Origin: Gemmobacter aquarius
GTDB lineage: Bacteria; Pseudomonadota; Alphaproteobacteria; Rhodobacterales; Rhodobacteraceae
Direction: 5' to 3'
DNA length: 64,000 nt
NCBI RefSeq assembly: GCF_003060865.1
Contig: NZ_CP028918.1
Coordinates: 2,158,001-2,222,000, forward strand
The notes beneath the pieces were generated by a model that saw only the letters and a program-made list of their open reading frames with translations, did no database searches and was not told the DNA's origin. Position 1 is the first letter of the stretch; each line of letters starts with the position of its first letter. Both the position numbers and the translations under genes were made by a program. This document shows positions 44,591-54,868 of the stretch, in pieces.

Positions 44591-45780
44591 TCATATCACC
44601 CCCAAAGTGCGGCCCGCATCGCGAAACGCGGCCAGCCCGAAATCCAGATCATCGCATGACAGTCGCGCATTCATTTGCGTCCTGATGCGTGCAGCTCCCT
44701 TCGGGACGACCGGGAAGAAGAACCCGGCAACGTGCACGCCCCGCGTCGCCAGTTCCTGCGCCATGCCCTGCGCCAACTTCGCATCGCCCAGCATCACCGG
44801 CACGATCGGATGCCCGCCTGCCAGAAGCGTGAAGCCGGCATCCTGCAGGCCTGCGCGCCAATAGTCGGCGTTGGCGAACAATTGCGCCCGCAGGGAATCC
44901 GCAGCCTCGACAATATCCAGTGCCGCCAAGCCCGCCCCAACGACTGCCGGCGGCAAAGCGTTCGAGAAAAGATAAGGCCGTGCCCGCTGCCGAAGCAGGT
45001 CGATCACCGCCTGCGGCCCCGCAATATAACCCCCAAAGCACCGCCCAGCGCCTTGCCCAACGTGCCGGTCAGGATATCGACATCCACCCCGAAATGCGCC
45101 GCTGTCCCACGCCCCTCGGGCCCAATGAAACCCGTGGCATGGCAATCGTCCACCATAACCAAAGCTCCAAAGTGCTCCGCCAAAGCGGTGATCTCGGGAA
45201 GCTTCGCCAGATACCCGTCCATCGAAAACACGCCATCCGTCGAGATCATGACGAACCGCGCCCCGTCAGCCCGCGCCGCAACCAGTTGCGCTTCCAGATC
45301 GGCCATGTCCGAATTGGCATAGCGATAGCGCCGCGCCTTGCACAGGCGCACACCGTCGATGATCGACGCGTGATTCAAACTGTCCGAGATGATCGCATCC
45401 TCGGCCCCGAGCAGCGGCTCGAAAAGCCCACCGTTCGCATCGAAACAGGCGGCGAACAGAATGGAATCGTCCTTGCCCAGAAACCCCGCGATCCGCTTTT
45501 CCAACTGCCGGTGCAAATCCTGCGTCCCGCAGATGAAGCGCACCGATGCCATCCCGAAGCCATGCCCCGCCATAGCCGCTTCCGCAGCCGCGACCAGACG
45601 CGGATCATCGGCCAAGCCGAGGTAATTGTTGGCACAAAGGTTCAGCATCTCGCGCCCGCCCATCGAGACGCGCACGCCCTGCGCTCCCCCGATCAGCCGC
45701 TCGCGCTTGAACATGCCCTCGGCCTCGATGCCCTCAAGCACCCCGCCGATATGCTCCAGAAACGCCGCCTTATCCGCCAT
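44591..45780 (-). CDS. kbl: 2-amino-3-ketobutyrate CoA ligase (frameshifted)
   Basis: PLP enzyme splitting 2-amino-3-ketobutyrate with CoA to glycine and acetyl-CoA, the step after Tdh. The N-terminal frame from ATG 45780 has [51 protein letters not shown] and the PLP Lys in [11 protein letters not shown]. The frame breaks at a C5 run (45030-45034), where C6 gives [18 protein letters not shown], and continues ([35 protein letters not shown]). The repaired length is about 396 residues, as in E. coli. Confidence 0.88.
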
Positions 45781-45890
45781 GACAGAACTCCTTCCGCTTT
45801 TACGGAAATCTCGCACACCAAGGCCCTTCCGTCAATATAGCGGAAACTTATCCGCCAAACCGGACGAAAATACTTCAGAAGAAATTGCCC

Positions 45891-46451
45891 TCAACTGTCC
45901 TGCACAATCAGGATCGCCCGCGCAGCACCGCCCACCGCCCGGATCGCATGGTCGCGGTCCGCAGGATAGCGCGCCACATCGCCCGCGCCCAACCGATCCA
46001 CCTCGTCTCCCGACTGCACCGACAGCACGCCTTCGATCACAGTCAGATGCTCGCGGCACCCCGACGAATGCGGCGCCGACACCAGCGCACCCCCCGCAGC
46101 GAAAGCCAGATCGTAAACCTCGTGCTCGCCCACCGCCTCGGCAGGCGACAGGATCCGGATCGTCACCCCTTCGCCCCGCCCCGCGATCACGGGGGCCGCG
46201 CCCGCCCGCGTCACCTCGATCCCCGCCGTAGGCTTGCCTTCCAGCAACCCTGCGAAATCCACCTGCAGGGCCTGCGTCAGGTTCCATAATGTGGCAACCG
46301 TCGGGCTGCTTTCGCCCCGTTCGATCTGGCTGACCATCGAACGCGACACGCCCGACAGCTTTGCCACCGCATCCAGCGAAAGTCCCCGTGCCTTGCGTGT
46401 TTCGCGCAACGACACTGCCAAACGCTCGTGAATGTCACTTCGCTGATCCAT
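45891..46451 (-). CDS. XRE-family regulator with C-terminal cupin domain
   Basis: A 186-residue protein from ATG 46451. The HTH_3 reads AVSLRETRKARGLSLDAVAK and GVSRSMVSQIERGESSPTVA (about residues 9-62). The cupin (about 105-180) has HSSGCREHLTVIEGVLSVQS and GAGDVARYPADRDHAI. This architecture is common in regulators of amino-acid catabolism. It lies 110 bp upstream of kbl on the same strand and is divergent from the sensor kinase, so control of kbl-tdh is likely but inferred. Confidence 0.87.
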   Translation of the reverse strand: MDQRSDIHERLAVSLRETRKARGLSLDAVAKLSGVSRSMVSQIERGESSPTVATLWNLTQALQVDFAGLLEGKPTAGIEVTRAGAAPVIAGRGEGVTIRILSPAEAVGEHEVYDLAFAAGGALVSAPHSSGCREHLTVIEGVLSVQSGDEVDRLGAGDVARYPADRDHAIRAVGGAARAILIVQDS

Positions 46452-46552
46452 GAAGCGCAAGATGCACCCCCTCTCCCGTGACGTCAACGTGCGGTCAAAT
46501 CGGCGCCACGGTGCTTGCCCCGCTCTGTGTCAGGAAATTCCCCGCAACAAAC

Positions 46553-46577
46553 GGAACCATGCGCGGCGCAGCGCGTT
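46553..46577 (+). promoter_or_regulatory. EcfG-like promoter upstream of the sensor kinase
   Basis: GGAAC (46553-46557), 16-nt spacer, CGTT (46574-46577), matching the GGAAC-N16/17-CGTT general-stress consensus of alphaproteobacteria. It lies about 55 bp upstream of the preferred GTG start of an HWE-type kinase gene. Many Rhodobacterales lack EcfG, so this could be chance. Confidence 0.35.
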
Positions 46578-46632
46578 CGCGTCCGACCCGGAAATTGGCG
46601 ATGTTCCAAAAAAGGAGCGAGGGAATGACGCA

Positions 46633-48042
46633 GTGAGAAAGAAGGAACTGACCTTAACCAACGACAGCAACCCGCCCGTCTTGTCCCATCCCGAGGCATG
46701 GGCGATCCTTGAGACCACCCCGGCCATGGTCTGGCTGGGCGATGCTGCCGGAAACTGCATCTTCCTCAATCGCTCCTTGCGCGACTTCTGGGGAGTGGAC
46801 GACATTGAAACCTTTACTTGGGCTGAAACGCTACACCCCGACGATCACAACCTGCTTAGCGGGCCTTACGGGCAGGCTATGGCTGACCGGACCCCGCTCT
46901 GCATCGAAGCCAGATACCGGCGCGCCGACGGCGCTTGGCGCTGGCTCCGGACCGAGGCCAATCCCCGTTTCGATGCGACCGGCCAGTTCACCGGCATGGT
47001 AGGCGTCAACTTCGACGTGACCGACCAGCGCGAGGCCGAGGCAGGATTGCGCCGTTCGCGCGACCAGCTTGAATTCGCCATCGAAGCAGCCGGTGAGGTT
47101 GGCACTTGGCTCTGGGACGTCGATCGCGATGAAATCCGCGCCGACAAACTGGCATGGTGTGGTCTCGACACGTCGGTGGACGGCTCGGCGCCAGGTCATT
47201 TGCAGCAGTTTCTCGCCGCCATTCACCCCGATGACCGGCCCCGCGTGACAGACGAGATCACAGTTGCAGTTAAAACCGGAGATGCCTACCGCACCGAGTT
47301 CCGCATCAAGGGCGATGGGGGCGAGCGCTGGCTTTCTGCTTCGGGCCGTTGCCAACGCGACGCTACGGGAAGACCGATCGTCTTTGCCGGTCTGACAGTC
47401 GATGTCACCGACCGACGCCAGCGCGAAAATGAAACACTTATTTTATCACGAGAGCTTTCGCACCGCCTGAAGAATGCGTTTGCCGTGATACAATCGATGG
47501 TCGCACAAAGCTCGCTGCGCTCTCCGGCATCTGCGCCAGAGCTGAAAGACCTTTCGGGTCGCATCCGTGCGCTGAGCAAGGCGCATTTCCTGTCGCTTCC
47601 CGACCGGCCCCTGCAGATAGGAACATCAAGCCTGCGCGAACTCGCCATATCCATCGTGACCCCCTATTGCGAAACCGGCGACTCCTTCGTGTGGAGCGGT
47701 CCCGACATTGACATTCCTTCCGGTACCACGACCGCATTCGCCCTGACGATCAACGAACTTGCGACCAATGCAGCGAAATATGGTAGCCTTGCTGGCAAGG
47801 GACAGGTGCACCTGACCGTCAGCGCCGGGGAAGCTGGTGCAAGCCTCGTATGGCGCGAAAGCGGTGGCTTGCCGCCTGATACGGGGATGCTACGCGAAGG
47901 GTTCGGCACGGTGCTGATCCGTCCCAGCGTCGAAACCCTGAACGGCATATGCAGCAAGCAATGGCACGCCGACGGTCTGGAATGGACGCTGCTTGTTCCG
48001 TGGGGCGGAATCATGCTGCGCGGCACGAGTTTGCAGGACTGA
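46633..48042 (+). CDS. PAS-domain sensor histidine kinase, HWE/HisKA_2 type
   Basis: Cytoplasmic sensor kinase of about 469 residues. I prefer GTG 46633 because AGGAGCGAGGGA precedes it; the open frame extends to 46450 but without similarity. Two PAS domains are seen (LETTPAMVWLGDAAGNCIFL; then FAIEAAGEVGTWLWDVDRDE), each ending in a PAC segment (GMVGVNFDVTDQREAE; FAGLTVDVTDRRQREN). The dimerisation helix carries the phospho-His in SRELSHRLKNAFAVIQSMVA. The ATPase N-box is FALTINELATNAAKYGSL. No membrane segment and no response regulator nearby, so an orphan. Confidence 0.85.
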   Translation: MRKKELTLTNDSNPPVLSHPEAWAILETTPAMVWLGDAAGNCIFLNRSLRDFWGVDDIETFTWAETLHPDDHNLLSGPYGQAMADRTPLCIEARYRRADGAWRWLRTEANPRFDATGQFTGMVGVNFDVTDQREAEAGLRRSRDQLEFAIEAAGEVGTWLWDVDRDEIRADKLAWCGLDTSVDGSAPGHLQQFLAAIHPDDRPRVTDEITVAVKTGDAYRTEFRIKGDGGERWLSASGRCQRDATGRPIVFAGLTVDVTDRRQRENETLILSRELSHRLKNAFAVIQSMVAQSSLRSPASAPELKDLSGRIRALSKAHFLSLPDRPLQIGTSSLRELAISIVTPYCETGDSFVWSGPDIDIPSGTTTAFALTINELATNAAKYGSLAGKGQVHLTVSAGEAGASLVWRESGGLPPDTGMLREGFGTVLIRPSVETLNGICSKQWHADGLEWTLLVPWGGIMLRGTSLQD

Positions 48043-48044
48043 CA

Positions 48045-48066
48045 CCCCAATCCTGCAGGCTTGGGG
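48045..48066. terminator. Hairpin after the sensor kinase
   Basis: CCCCAA and TTGGGG separated by 10 nt, starting 3 bp after the kinase stop. No run of T follows, so it is a modest terminator candidate. The remaining gap to 48303 holds a tandem 12-bp repeat CGTGACAGTTCC (48224-48247) and no gene. Confidence 0.45.
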
Positions 48067-48303
48067 GTAGGCCCGTTTCGGCAGCTTCGCAAGACGATCA
48101 AGGGGCCGTCCGGGCAGGTGACCGTTGCCCGCTCGAACTAACTGTGGTTTCCAATTGGAACGCACAACCGCATCCCATTCCGGACCAAGCATGAAGCCCG
48201 CCTTGCCCCTCGACCGCGCAGACCGTGACAGTTCCCGTGACAGTTCCCGTGACCTTGGCGATACACGCCCGTTGTGCAATGCCACCCTTGGCGAGGTGAC
48301 CTG

Positions 48304-50495
48304 ATGGACCGTTGCGACATCGTCCACGCCAACTTCCTGTCCCGGGTGGCGGCCGGTGACCTGCCGCAAGGCTGCAAGCCCGCCGGACCGCTGACCCGCG
48401 ACCTCGCCGTGTCGCTGTTCCGATCAGGCTGCACCAGCCGTGCGCTCGACCGGCAAAGCCGCGCCATGCAAAAGGCGGGACAGGGGTTCTACACCATCGG
48501 CTCCTCGGGCCACGAAGGGCTTGCCGCCGTCGCCGCCGCCCTGCGCCCGACCGACATGGCCTTTCTGCATTACCGCGACGCCGCCTTCCAGATCGCGCGG
48601 GCCGAACAGGTGCCGGGTCAGACGATGACGCGCGACATGCTCCTGTCCTTCGCCTCGTCCTGCGAAGACCCGATCTCGGGCGGCAGGCACAAGGTGCTGG
48701 GCAGCCGTGCGCTGATGATCCCGCCGCAAACATCAACCATCGCGAGCCACCTGCCCAAGGCGGTGGGGGCCGCCTATTCCATCGGTGCCGCCCGCCGCCA
48801 CCGGCCCGAACACGCCCTGATGCCCGATGATGCGCTGGTCTATTGCAGTTTCGGCGACGCCTCGGCCAACCATTCCACGGCCCAAGGGGCGTTCAACGCC
48901 GCGCAATGGACGGCCTATCAATCCATCCCCCTGCCGCTGCTGTTCTGCTGCGAGGATAACGGCATCGGCATCTCGACCAAAACCCCCAAGGCTGGATCGC
49001 GGCCACCTTCGCCAGCCGCCCCGCGCTGAAATATTTTGCCTGCGACGGGCTCGACCTTTACGACACCTATGCCACCGGCCTTGCCGCCGCCGACTATGTC
49101 CGCACGCGCCGCAAACCCGCCTTCCTGCATGTGCGGACCCTGCGCCTTTACGGCCACGCAGGGGCCGACATGCCCACAACCTACCTACCCCGAGAAGAGG
49201 TCGAGGCCGACGAGGCCAACGATCCCCTGCTCCATTCCGTCCGCCTGCTTGGCCAAGCGGGTGCGCTGACACCACGTGACGCATTGGCGATCTATACCGA
49301 AACCGCCGACCAAGTGGCCCGCATCGCCGCCGAGGCCGTCACCCGCCCGCGCCTGCAAACCGCAGCGCAAGTCATGGCCGCGATCACCCCGCCCCGCCGC
49401 GCGAACCGCGCCACGAACGGCCCCGCCCCGCAAGCCCGCGCTAGCGCCTTCGGGGCTGACCTCAAAGCGATGGACGACCCGCAGATCATGTCGCGCCTGA
49501 TCAACTGGACGCTCACCGACCTTATGCTGACCCACCCCGAACTGGTAATGATGGGTGAAGACGTCGGCAAGAAAGGCGGCGTCTATGGTGTGACGCAAAA
49601 GCTGCAAGCCCGCTTCGGCCCAGACCGGATGATCGACACGCTGCTCGATGAACAATCCATCCTCGGCCTTGCCATCGGCATGGCGCAGAACGGTTTCGTG
49701 CCGCTGCCCGAAATCCAGTTTCTCGCTTATGTCCACAACGCCGAAGACCAGATCAGGGGCGAAGCCGCGACACTGCCCTTCTTTTCCGAAGGGCAATTCA
49801 CCAACCCCATGGTGATCCGCATCGCAGGGCTTGGCTATCAGAAAGGCTTCGGCGGGCATTTCCACAATGACAACTCGCTTGCCGTGCTGCGCGACATTCC
49901 GGGCGTCATCCTTGCGGTGCCTTCGGACGGGGCCGATGCCGCGATGATGCTGCGCGAATGTGTCCGCCTTGCGCGTGAAGAACAGCGCGTCGTGGTCTTT
50001 GTCGAACCTATCGCGCTTTATCCGATGCGCGACCTGCACACCGAAAAAGACGGCGCATGGCTGCGCCGCTATCCCGACCCGTCGCGGACCATCCCCTTGG
50101 GTCAGGTGGGCACCGAGGGCAAGGGCACCGACCTTGCCATCGTCACCTTCGGCAATGGCCGCTTCCTGTCGCATCAGGCACTTCCCGCGCTTCAGGCCGC
50201 AGGCATCGCCACCCGCATCATCGACACGCGCTGGCTGTCGCCCCTGCCGAAACCTGCGCTGACCGCAGCGGTCGCAGGCTGCCGCCACATCCTGATCGTC
50301 GATGAAACCCGCCACTCGGGCGGCGTGGCCGAGGCGCTGATGGCGCATTTTTGTGAAACCGCCCCCGGCGTCCCGCTTGCCCGCCTGACCGCCGAAGACA
50401 GCTTCATCGCCACGGGCCCCGCCTATGCCGCAACCCTGCCCTCGCACGATAGAATTATCGCCGCCGCCTTGTCGCTGATGCAGGCCAAGCCATGA
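48304..50495 (+). CDS. Fused alpha-beta 2-oxoacid dehydrogenase E1 component (frameshifted)
   Basis: Thiamine-diphosphate-dependent decarboxylating dehydrogenase with alpha and beta chains in one polypeptide (about 730 residues). The start is ATG 48304 with GAGG 9 nt upstream. The alpha half has YCSFGDASANHSTAQGAFNA and LLFCCEDNGIGISTK. The frame breaks at a C5 run (48983-48987), where C6 gives KTPQGWIAATFASRPALKYF. The rest runs through FLHVRTLRLYGHAGADMPTT to the beta half (MMGEDVGKKGGVYGVTQKLQ, IVDETRHSGGVAEALMAHF). No E2 or E3 gene is adjacent. Confidence 0.83.
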
Positions 50496-50571
50496 CCGCC
50501 ACGCTGCGCCCCCGCGCTTGACAATCTGTCCGAATGCAACAGCTTTCTGAACGGACATCAGGGAGAAAGAC

Positions 50572-50922
50572 ATGCGCGTCCTTCGCAACACCGCCGCGAT
50601 CCTTGCCTTCGCGGCACTGCCCGTTTCGGCGCAGACATTTGCAACCGGCGACCAGATCAAGGCTGCAATCGCCGGCAACACGGTGCAGGGCAACATGCTC
50701 GCATCCGGCGCCTACACCGAATTCTATCAGGCTGACGGGGTGATCAAGGGCGCTGATTACACCGCCAAATGGTCGGTCAACGGTGACGAGATGTGTTTCG
50801 ACTACGGCGAGGGCGCAAGCTGCTGGTCGGTCCAGATCAAGGGCGATGCCGTGACCTGGATCAAGGACGGTGTCGAAGATGGCACCGGCACCCTCGTCGC
50901 GGGCAATCCCAACAAATACTAA
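50572..50922 (+). CDS. Small secreted protein of unknown function
   Basis: A 116-residue protein with a Sec signal peptide (NTAAILAFAALPVSAQ, cleavage probably after SAQ or before TFATG). The mature part is beta-rich with two Cys (DEMCFDYGEGASCWSVQIKG) that could form a disulphide. Good ribosome site GGGAGA 5 nt upstream of the ATG. TTGACA at 50518-50523 may be a -35. Similar proteins are common and unnamed in this group. Confidence 0.75.
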   Translation: MRVLRNTAAILAFAALPVSAQTFATGDQIKAAIAGNTVQGNMLASGAYTEFYQADGVIKGADYTAKWSVNGDEMCFDYGEGASCWSVQIKGDAVTWIKDGVEDGTGTLVAGNPNKY

Positions 50923-50994
50923 ACGCAGTCCAGCCAAGACCGCGCCGTTGCGCCTTTTTGGGCATAGAGCCAGCGCAGCGGCCCGGCACCCTGC

Positions 50995-52425
50995 TTACGT
51001 GCCGCAATAGGTGACGTAACGCCCAAAACCGCTTGGCGCGGGCAGCATGAAGGCCTCGCGTTCGACGAAAGGCTCGGTCACGGCGGCGAGCAGCGCGTGA
51101 AACGGGGCCATATCGCCGCCCGTCGCCGCCGCAAGCGCCGCTTCGACCTGATGGTTGCGCGCAATGACCGCCGGATTGGCCGCCAAGAGCCGCGCCTCGG
51201 CCCCGTCCGACAGCCGCGCGCGCCACCGCCCGAGCCATGCCCGCATCGGGCCTGCATCGGCAAACAGCGGCAGAACTGCCCCGTCATCGGCCACCGCGGC
51301 CGCCAGACGGCGAAAGGTCAGCGTCCAGTCCGCACCCTGCCCCTCCATCGCGGCAAGCAGCCCGTCGGCCAAGTCAGCATCCCCGTCCTCCACTCCGACC
51401 AGCCCCAGCTTGGCCCGCATCACCGCCAGCCATTCCGCCCGATACCGCCCCGCGATCCCTTCGAGCAGGCCGTTGGCGATATCGACCGCCCGGTCGCCAT
51501 CGGCATCGAACAGCGGCAACAGCGCCTCGGCCAACCGCGCGAGATTCCAGCCAAGGATCAGCGGCTGGTTGGCATAGGCATAGCGCCCGCCATGGTCGAT
51601 TGACGAAAACACCGTCCCCGCCGCATAAGCTTCCATGAAAGCGCAAGGCCCGTAATCGATGGTCTCACCCGACAGCGCCATGTTATCGGTGTTCATCACC
51701 CCGTGGATGAAGCCCACCCCCATCCACCCTGCGATCAGCCGCGCCTGCGCGCCCGTGACCGCCTGAAACAGCGCGACATAAGGGTTATCCGCCGTCGCAC
51801 ATTCGGGATAATGGCGCGCGATGGTGTAATCGGCCAAGGCGCGCAGCTTTTCCACCTCGCCGCGTGCGGCAAAGAACTGGAAGGTGCCGACGCGGACATG
51901 GCTTGCCGCCACCCGTGTCAGGACCGCACCGGGCAAGGCGGTTTCGCGCCAGACATCCTCGCCGGTCGCCACCACCGCCAAGGCCCGTGTCGTGGGAATG
52001 CCAAGCGCGTGCATCGCCTCGCCCAGCAGATATTCACGCAGCATCGGCCCCACCGCGGCCTTGCCATCGCCACCGCGAGAAAATGGCGTCCGGCCCGACC
52101 CTTTTAGCGCAATGTCCCGTCTGCGGCCTTTCGTGTCGATTACCTCACCAAGCAGATGCGCGCGCCCATCCCCGAGCTGTGGTGAAAACCCGCCGAACTG
52201 ATGGCCCGCGTAGGCCTGCGCGATCGGCTCCGCCCCCTCGGGCAGACTGGCCCCGGACAAAACCGCCGCCGCATCCTCGCCCAGCGCGACCCCCAATTCC
52301 TGCGCCAAGGCATGATTCAACACCAGTGCCTTCGGCGCTGGCGCGGGCACTGGGTCGACCGCAAGCCACATTCCCGGCAAGGCGCGCTTGTAAGTGTTGT
52401 CGAAGCGGAACGCAGGTATCGTCAT
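50995..52425 (-). CDS. selO: SelO/YdiU family protein adenylyltransferase
   Basis: Pseudokinase-fold enzyme that transfers AMP to proteins. The 476-residue product from ATG 52425 (FRFDNTYKRALPGMWLAVDP) shows AYAGHQFGGFSPQLGDGRAH, the ATP-binding DIALKGSGRTPFSRGGDGKA, GVMNTDNMALSGETIDYGPC, and HNQ-region IARNHQVEAAL. It ends YCGT, with Cys at the third-last position where vertebrate SelO has selenocysteine. Length is typical. Confidence 0.93.
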   Translation of the reverse strand: MTIPAFRFDNTYKRALPGMWLAVDPVPAPAPKALVLNHALAQELGVALGEDAAAVLSGASLPEGAEPIAQAYAGHQFGGFSPQLGDGRAHLLGEVIDTKGRRRDIALKGSGRTPFSRGGDGKAAVGPMLREYLLGEAMHALGIPTTRALAVVATGEDVWRETALPGAVLTRVAASHVRVGTFQFFAARGEVEKLRALADYTIARHYPECATADNPYVALFQAVTGAQARLIAGWMGVGFIHGVMNTDNMALSGETIDYGPCAFMEAYAAGTVFSSIDHGGRYAYANQPLILGWNLARLAEALLPLFDADGDRAVDIANGLLEGIAGRYRAEWLAVMRAKLGLVGVEDGDADLADGLLAAMEGQGADWTLTFRRLAAAVADDGAVLPLFADAGPMRAWLGRWRARLSDGAEARLLAANPAVIARNHQVEAALAAATGGDMAPFHALLAAVTEPFVEREAFMLPAPSGFGRYVTYCGT

Positions 52426-52512
52426 CGGCTGGGACTCCGGAACGCGCCACGAAGAAAAAAGGCGCCTGCCTGATATGGGCGGCGCCTTCATCCTTGGCAA
52501 GCGAAGCAAACG

Positions 52513-53043
52513 TTACTTAGTCACTTCCATCTTTGCGACCTGCCAGATCGAGCGGGCATAGACGACCTCGCTTTGGTAATCCTTGCTCGAATCGTAGGGG
52601 TAGATCACCCAGAGCGGCCCCTTGTCACGGACCGAAAGCCCCTCGCCGTTCGCCTCGAACGCCAGCACCGCACCGCCCTCGACCGCGTCTTCCATCGGGA
52701 TCTGCACGGTGTAGTCATTCAGCGCCGAAGCGGCGATCATGCTACCCTGAGCGCCCACTTCCTGCATCAACCGAACCAACGGCACGCCACGGAACTCCTG
52801 CACCCCGTCGGTCCAGATCGTCGAAGTCGTTACGGTCACCGGGTCCATGGCTTCCAGCATTGCCAGATCGAACTGCGCGGACTCTCCGGCATTCTTGCGT
52901 TCGATCGCGCCTGTGATGGTCATCAAGACCTCACCGGTCGGGGCACCCAGATCTTGGGCCACCACGGCCGTAGCAGCCAAGCCGAACAGGCCCGCAGCGG
53001 CCAAAGCTTTGAAAAATCCCATATCGACGAACCACCTTTTCAT
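52513..53043 (-). CDS. Periplasmic protein, molybdopterin-binding-oxidoreductase-like domain
   Basis: A 176-residue protein with a signal peptide (FFKALAAAGLFGLAATAVVAQ). The mature region (VTVTTSTIWTDGVQEFRGVP then LVRLMQEVG, SALNDYTVQIPMEDA, DKGPLWVIYPYD) looks like the SUOX-fold domain of sulfite-oxidase-type proteins without an obvious Cys ligand, as in small periplasmic homologues of this group. Cofactor binding is not shown. Confidence 0.68.
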   Translation of the reverse strand: MKRWFVDMGFFKALAAAGLFGLAATAVVAQDLGAPTGEVLMTITGAIERKNAGESAQFDLAMLEAMDPVTVTTSTIWTDGVQEFRGVPLVRLMQEVGAQGSMIAASALNDYTVQIPMEDAVEGGAVLAFEANGEGLSVRDKGPLWVIYPYDSSKDYQSEVVYARSIWQVAKMEVTK

Positions 53044-53206
53044 CTGTCCGCCCCTCATACGTCCGAATGTGGAAGAACACACCTATCCAAAGGGGGTACT
53101 ACTGTCATCTTTCGTCGGCAAAACGGTTTGCAACCCAAGCGTAGAACGCTCTGGCGACTTTCACAACGAACGTCACAAATCCGTGTAGTCCAAGCGTTGC
53201 GGCACG

Positions 53207-54868
53207 CTAGGCCGGCAGACCCGCCCGCCGCTCATAGGCTGCCGGCACCGGCACGCGACGTACTGCGCCTATTGTCATCCGTTCGATCCGGAACTGACCG
53301 TGCATCGCCAGATGCGACAACCGCAGATGGCCCGTCTCGCCATCAAGGATCAGGTCCAGCACCGCATGCACTGCCGCATCAGGGCGCTCCTGCGCCTGCG
53401 TTTCGACGACCAGCCCGCTCGAAAAGCGAAACCGCAGCCGTCGCCCGTCGGCCATCCGCTCGGCACGGATCACACCAAGCACGGGGCGCGGACCAAGCGT
53501 CAAACGACGCATTTTGCAGGCTTCACGCAGCGCAAGTACCAGCACTTCGTCTCCCTGCACCGAAAAGAGCGCCTCGACCGCCTCGGACTTTTCGGGGCGC
53601 CACCACCCCGGTCGTTCTAGCGTGGGATGCGAAAAACTGCCGGTCTCGCAGAGGTCCGCCACCGCAGTGCCCAAGGCCGTAAGACGTGGCGGCATGCTCC
53701 GCACGTCGAAGGCCCCGCATTCGTAATGCCCGGCCGTGCTCACCAGAAGCGAGTTCCAATCGGTCGTGCCGAGCAGTGACCAGACGGCTACTGCCTTGAC
53801 AGCTATCCCTTCGGTGCGCGCCAGCTGCGCCGCCTCCCAGGCTTCGGCGAGCCAACGCAACTGCTCCTCACGGGTCGAGCCATTGTGCACTTCCGTCAGT
53901 GCGATGGGCAGGCTGTACCGGGCATGGACCTCGCGGATGCGATGGATCACGCCGCACTGGCCTTCCAGCGCCGCGACATGCACCGCCGACACATCGACAT
54001 AGCGGTCCCGGCCATTTCCGCCGGGACGGGTATGCGGATGCGCGGCAAGATCGGGGTCGAGATACCGGTCCGATGTCAGATACTGGTCGATACCGATGAT
54101 GTCGGGCGGGCACGGAGCATCACAAAGCGTCTGCAACTCGCTGACCTGCACCCCCACCGCCACCAGCTTGCACCAAAACCCGTGCGACGGGTCGACACGG
54201 CCACATATCAGATCGAAGAACAAAAACCGTCGCAGGTTTTCGTAATCAGCCTGATAGCCAAGCCCCGGCCCGGCAAAGACCCGTCCGACATCCTCGGTCT
54301 GAACCAGCTTGGCCCGCGGGATGACAGCCCGTATCCGCCGCATGGCCATGACCGTTGCCTGCGCCGACCCGAAGACCATGCGCAAGAACGAAGCCTCGTC
54401 GCGGCGGTGCGGATGCCATATGCCGTAAAGACAGTTGAACCGCGCCGTCGTCACCGGCTCGTTGATCGGTGTGAACATCCGCAACCACGGATAGCGCCGC
54501 GCCACGGCTTCGGCGTAATCACCGAAATCCTCGGCAAAGCCAGCGTCCATGGGCGAGAGGTCATCCGGCCCCAGCCCGTGATGCAAGAGTCCCGCGACGG
54601 GCCTGATCCCCAGCGCCTGCATCTTTGCCAACCGCGCATCATGCCAGCGCCAGTCGCGTCGCCCGTTCCGCTCGACCGAAGCCCAAAGTACCGGATAGCG
54701 CAGCGTGCGTATCCCCAGACCTGCGATCCGCTCCAGATCGCCGCGTCGTGCGCGGTGCCCGTTCTCGACAATCTGGTCGCGGTAACCGTCACCCACCCTG
54801 ACATGCGTGCATTCGATCCCGCCCCAGACCTCGGGACTGCTCCACCATTGCTCCCGATCATCCCGCAT
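53207..54868 (-). CDS. GH1-like (beta-glucosidase fold) protein in a glycan gene cluster
   Basis: A 553-residue protein from ATG 54868. The N-terminal 400 residues form a TIM barrel: IRTLRYPVLWASVERNGRRD, acid/base region FTPINEPVTTARFN, and nucleophile region ALTEVHNGSTREEQLRWLAE. A further 150-residue beta domain follows (MADGRRLRFRFSSGLVVETQ). Some related proteins are fused or linked to dTDP-4-dehydrorhamnose reductases. Overlap with glf (11 bp) and the glycosyltransferase upstream point to synthesis or trimming of a galactofuranose-containing glycan. Confidence 0.68.
   Translation of the reverse strand: MRDDREQWWSSPEVWGGIECTHVRVGDGYRDQIVENGHRARRGDLERIAGLGIRTLRYPVLWASVERNGRRDWRWHDARLAKMQALGIRPVAGLLHHGLGPDDLSPMDAGFAEDFGDYAEAVARRYPWLRMFTPINEPVTTARFNCLYGIWHPHRRDEASFLRMVFGSAQATVMAMRRIRAVIPRAKLVQTEDVGRVFAGPGLGYQADYENLRRFLFFDLICGRVDPSHGFWCKLVAVGVQVSELQTLCDAPCPPDIIGIDQYLTSDRYLDPDLAAHPHTRPGGNGRDRYVDVSAVHVAALEGQCGVIHRIREVHARYSLPIALTEVHNGSTREEQLRWLAEAWEAAQLARTEGIAVKAVAVWSLLGTTDWNSLLVSTAGHYECGAFDVRSMPPRLTALGTAVADLCETGSFSHPTLERPGWWRPEKSEAVEALFSVQGDEVLVLALREACKMRRLTLGPRPVLGVIRAERMADGRRLRFRFSSGLVVETQAQERPDAAVHAVLDLILDGETGHLRLSHLAMHGQFRIERMTIGAVRRVPVPAAYERRAGLPA

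Noticed and set aside
49131..50495. Separate E1 beta-subunit gene starting at 49131
   Set aside because: The start falls inside the conserved alpha-chain end (RKPAFLHVRTLRLYGHAG) with no ribosome site. The alpha and beta parts are one fused gene broken at 48983-48987.
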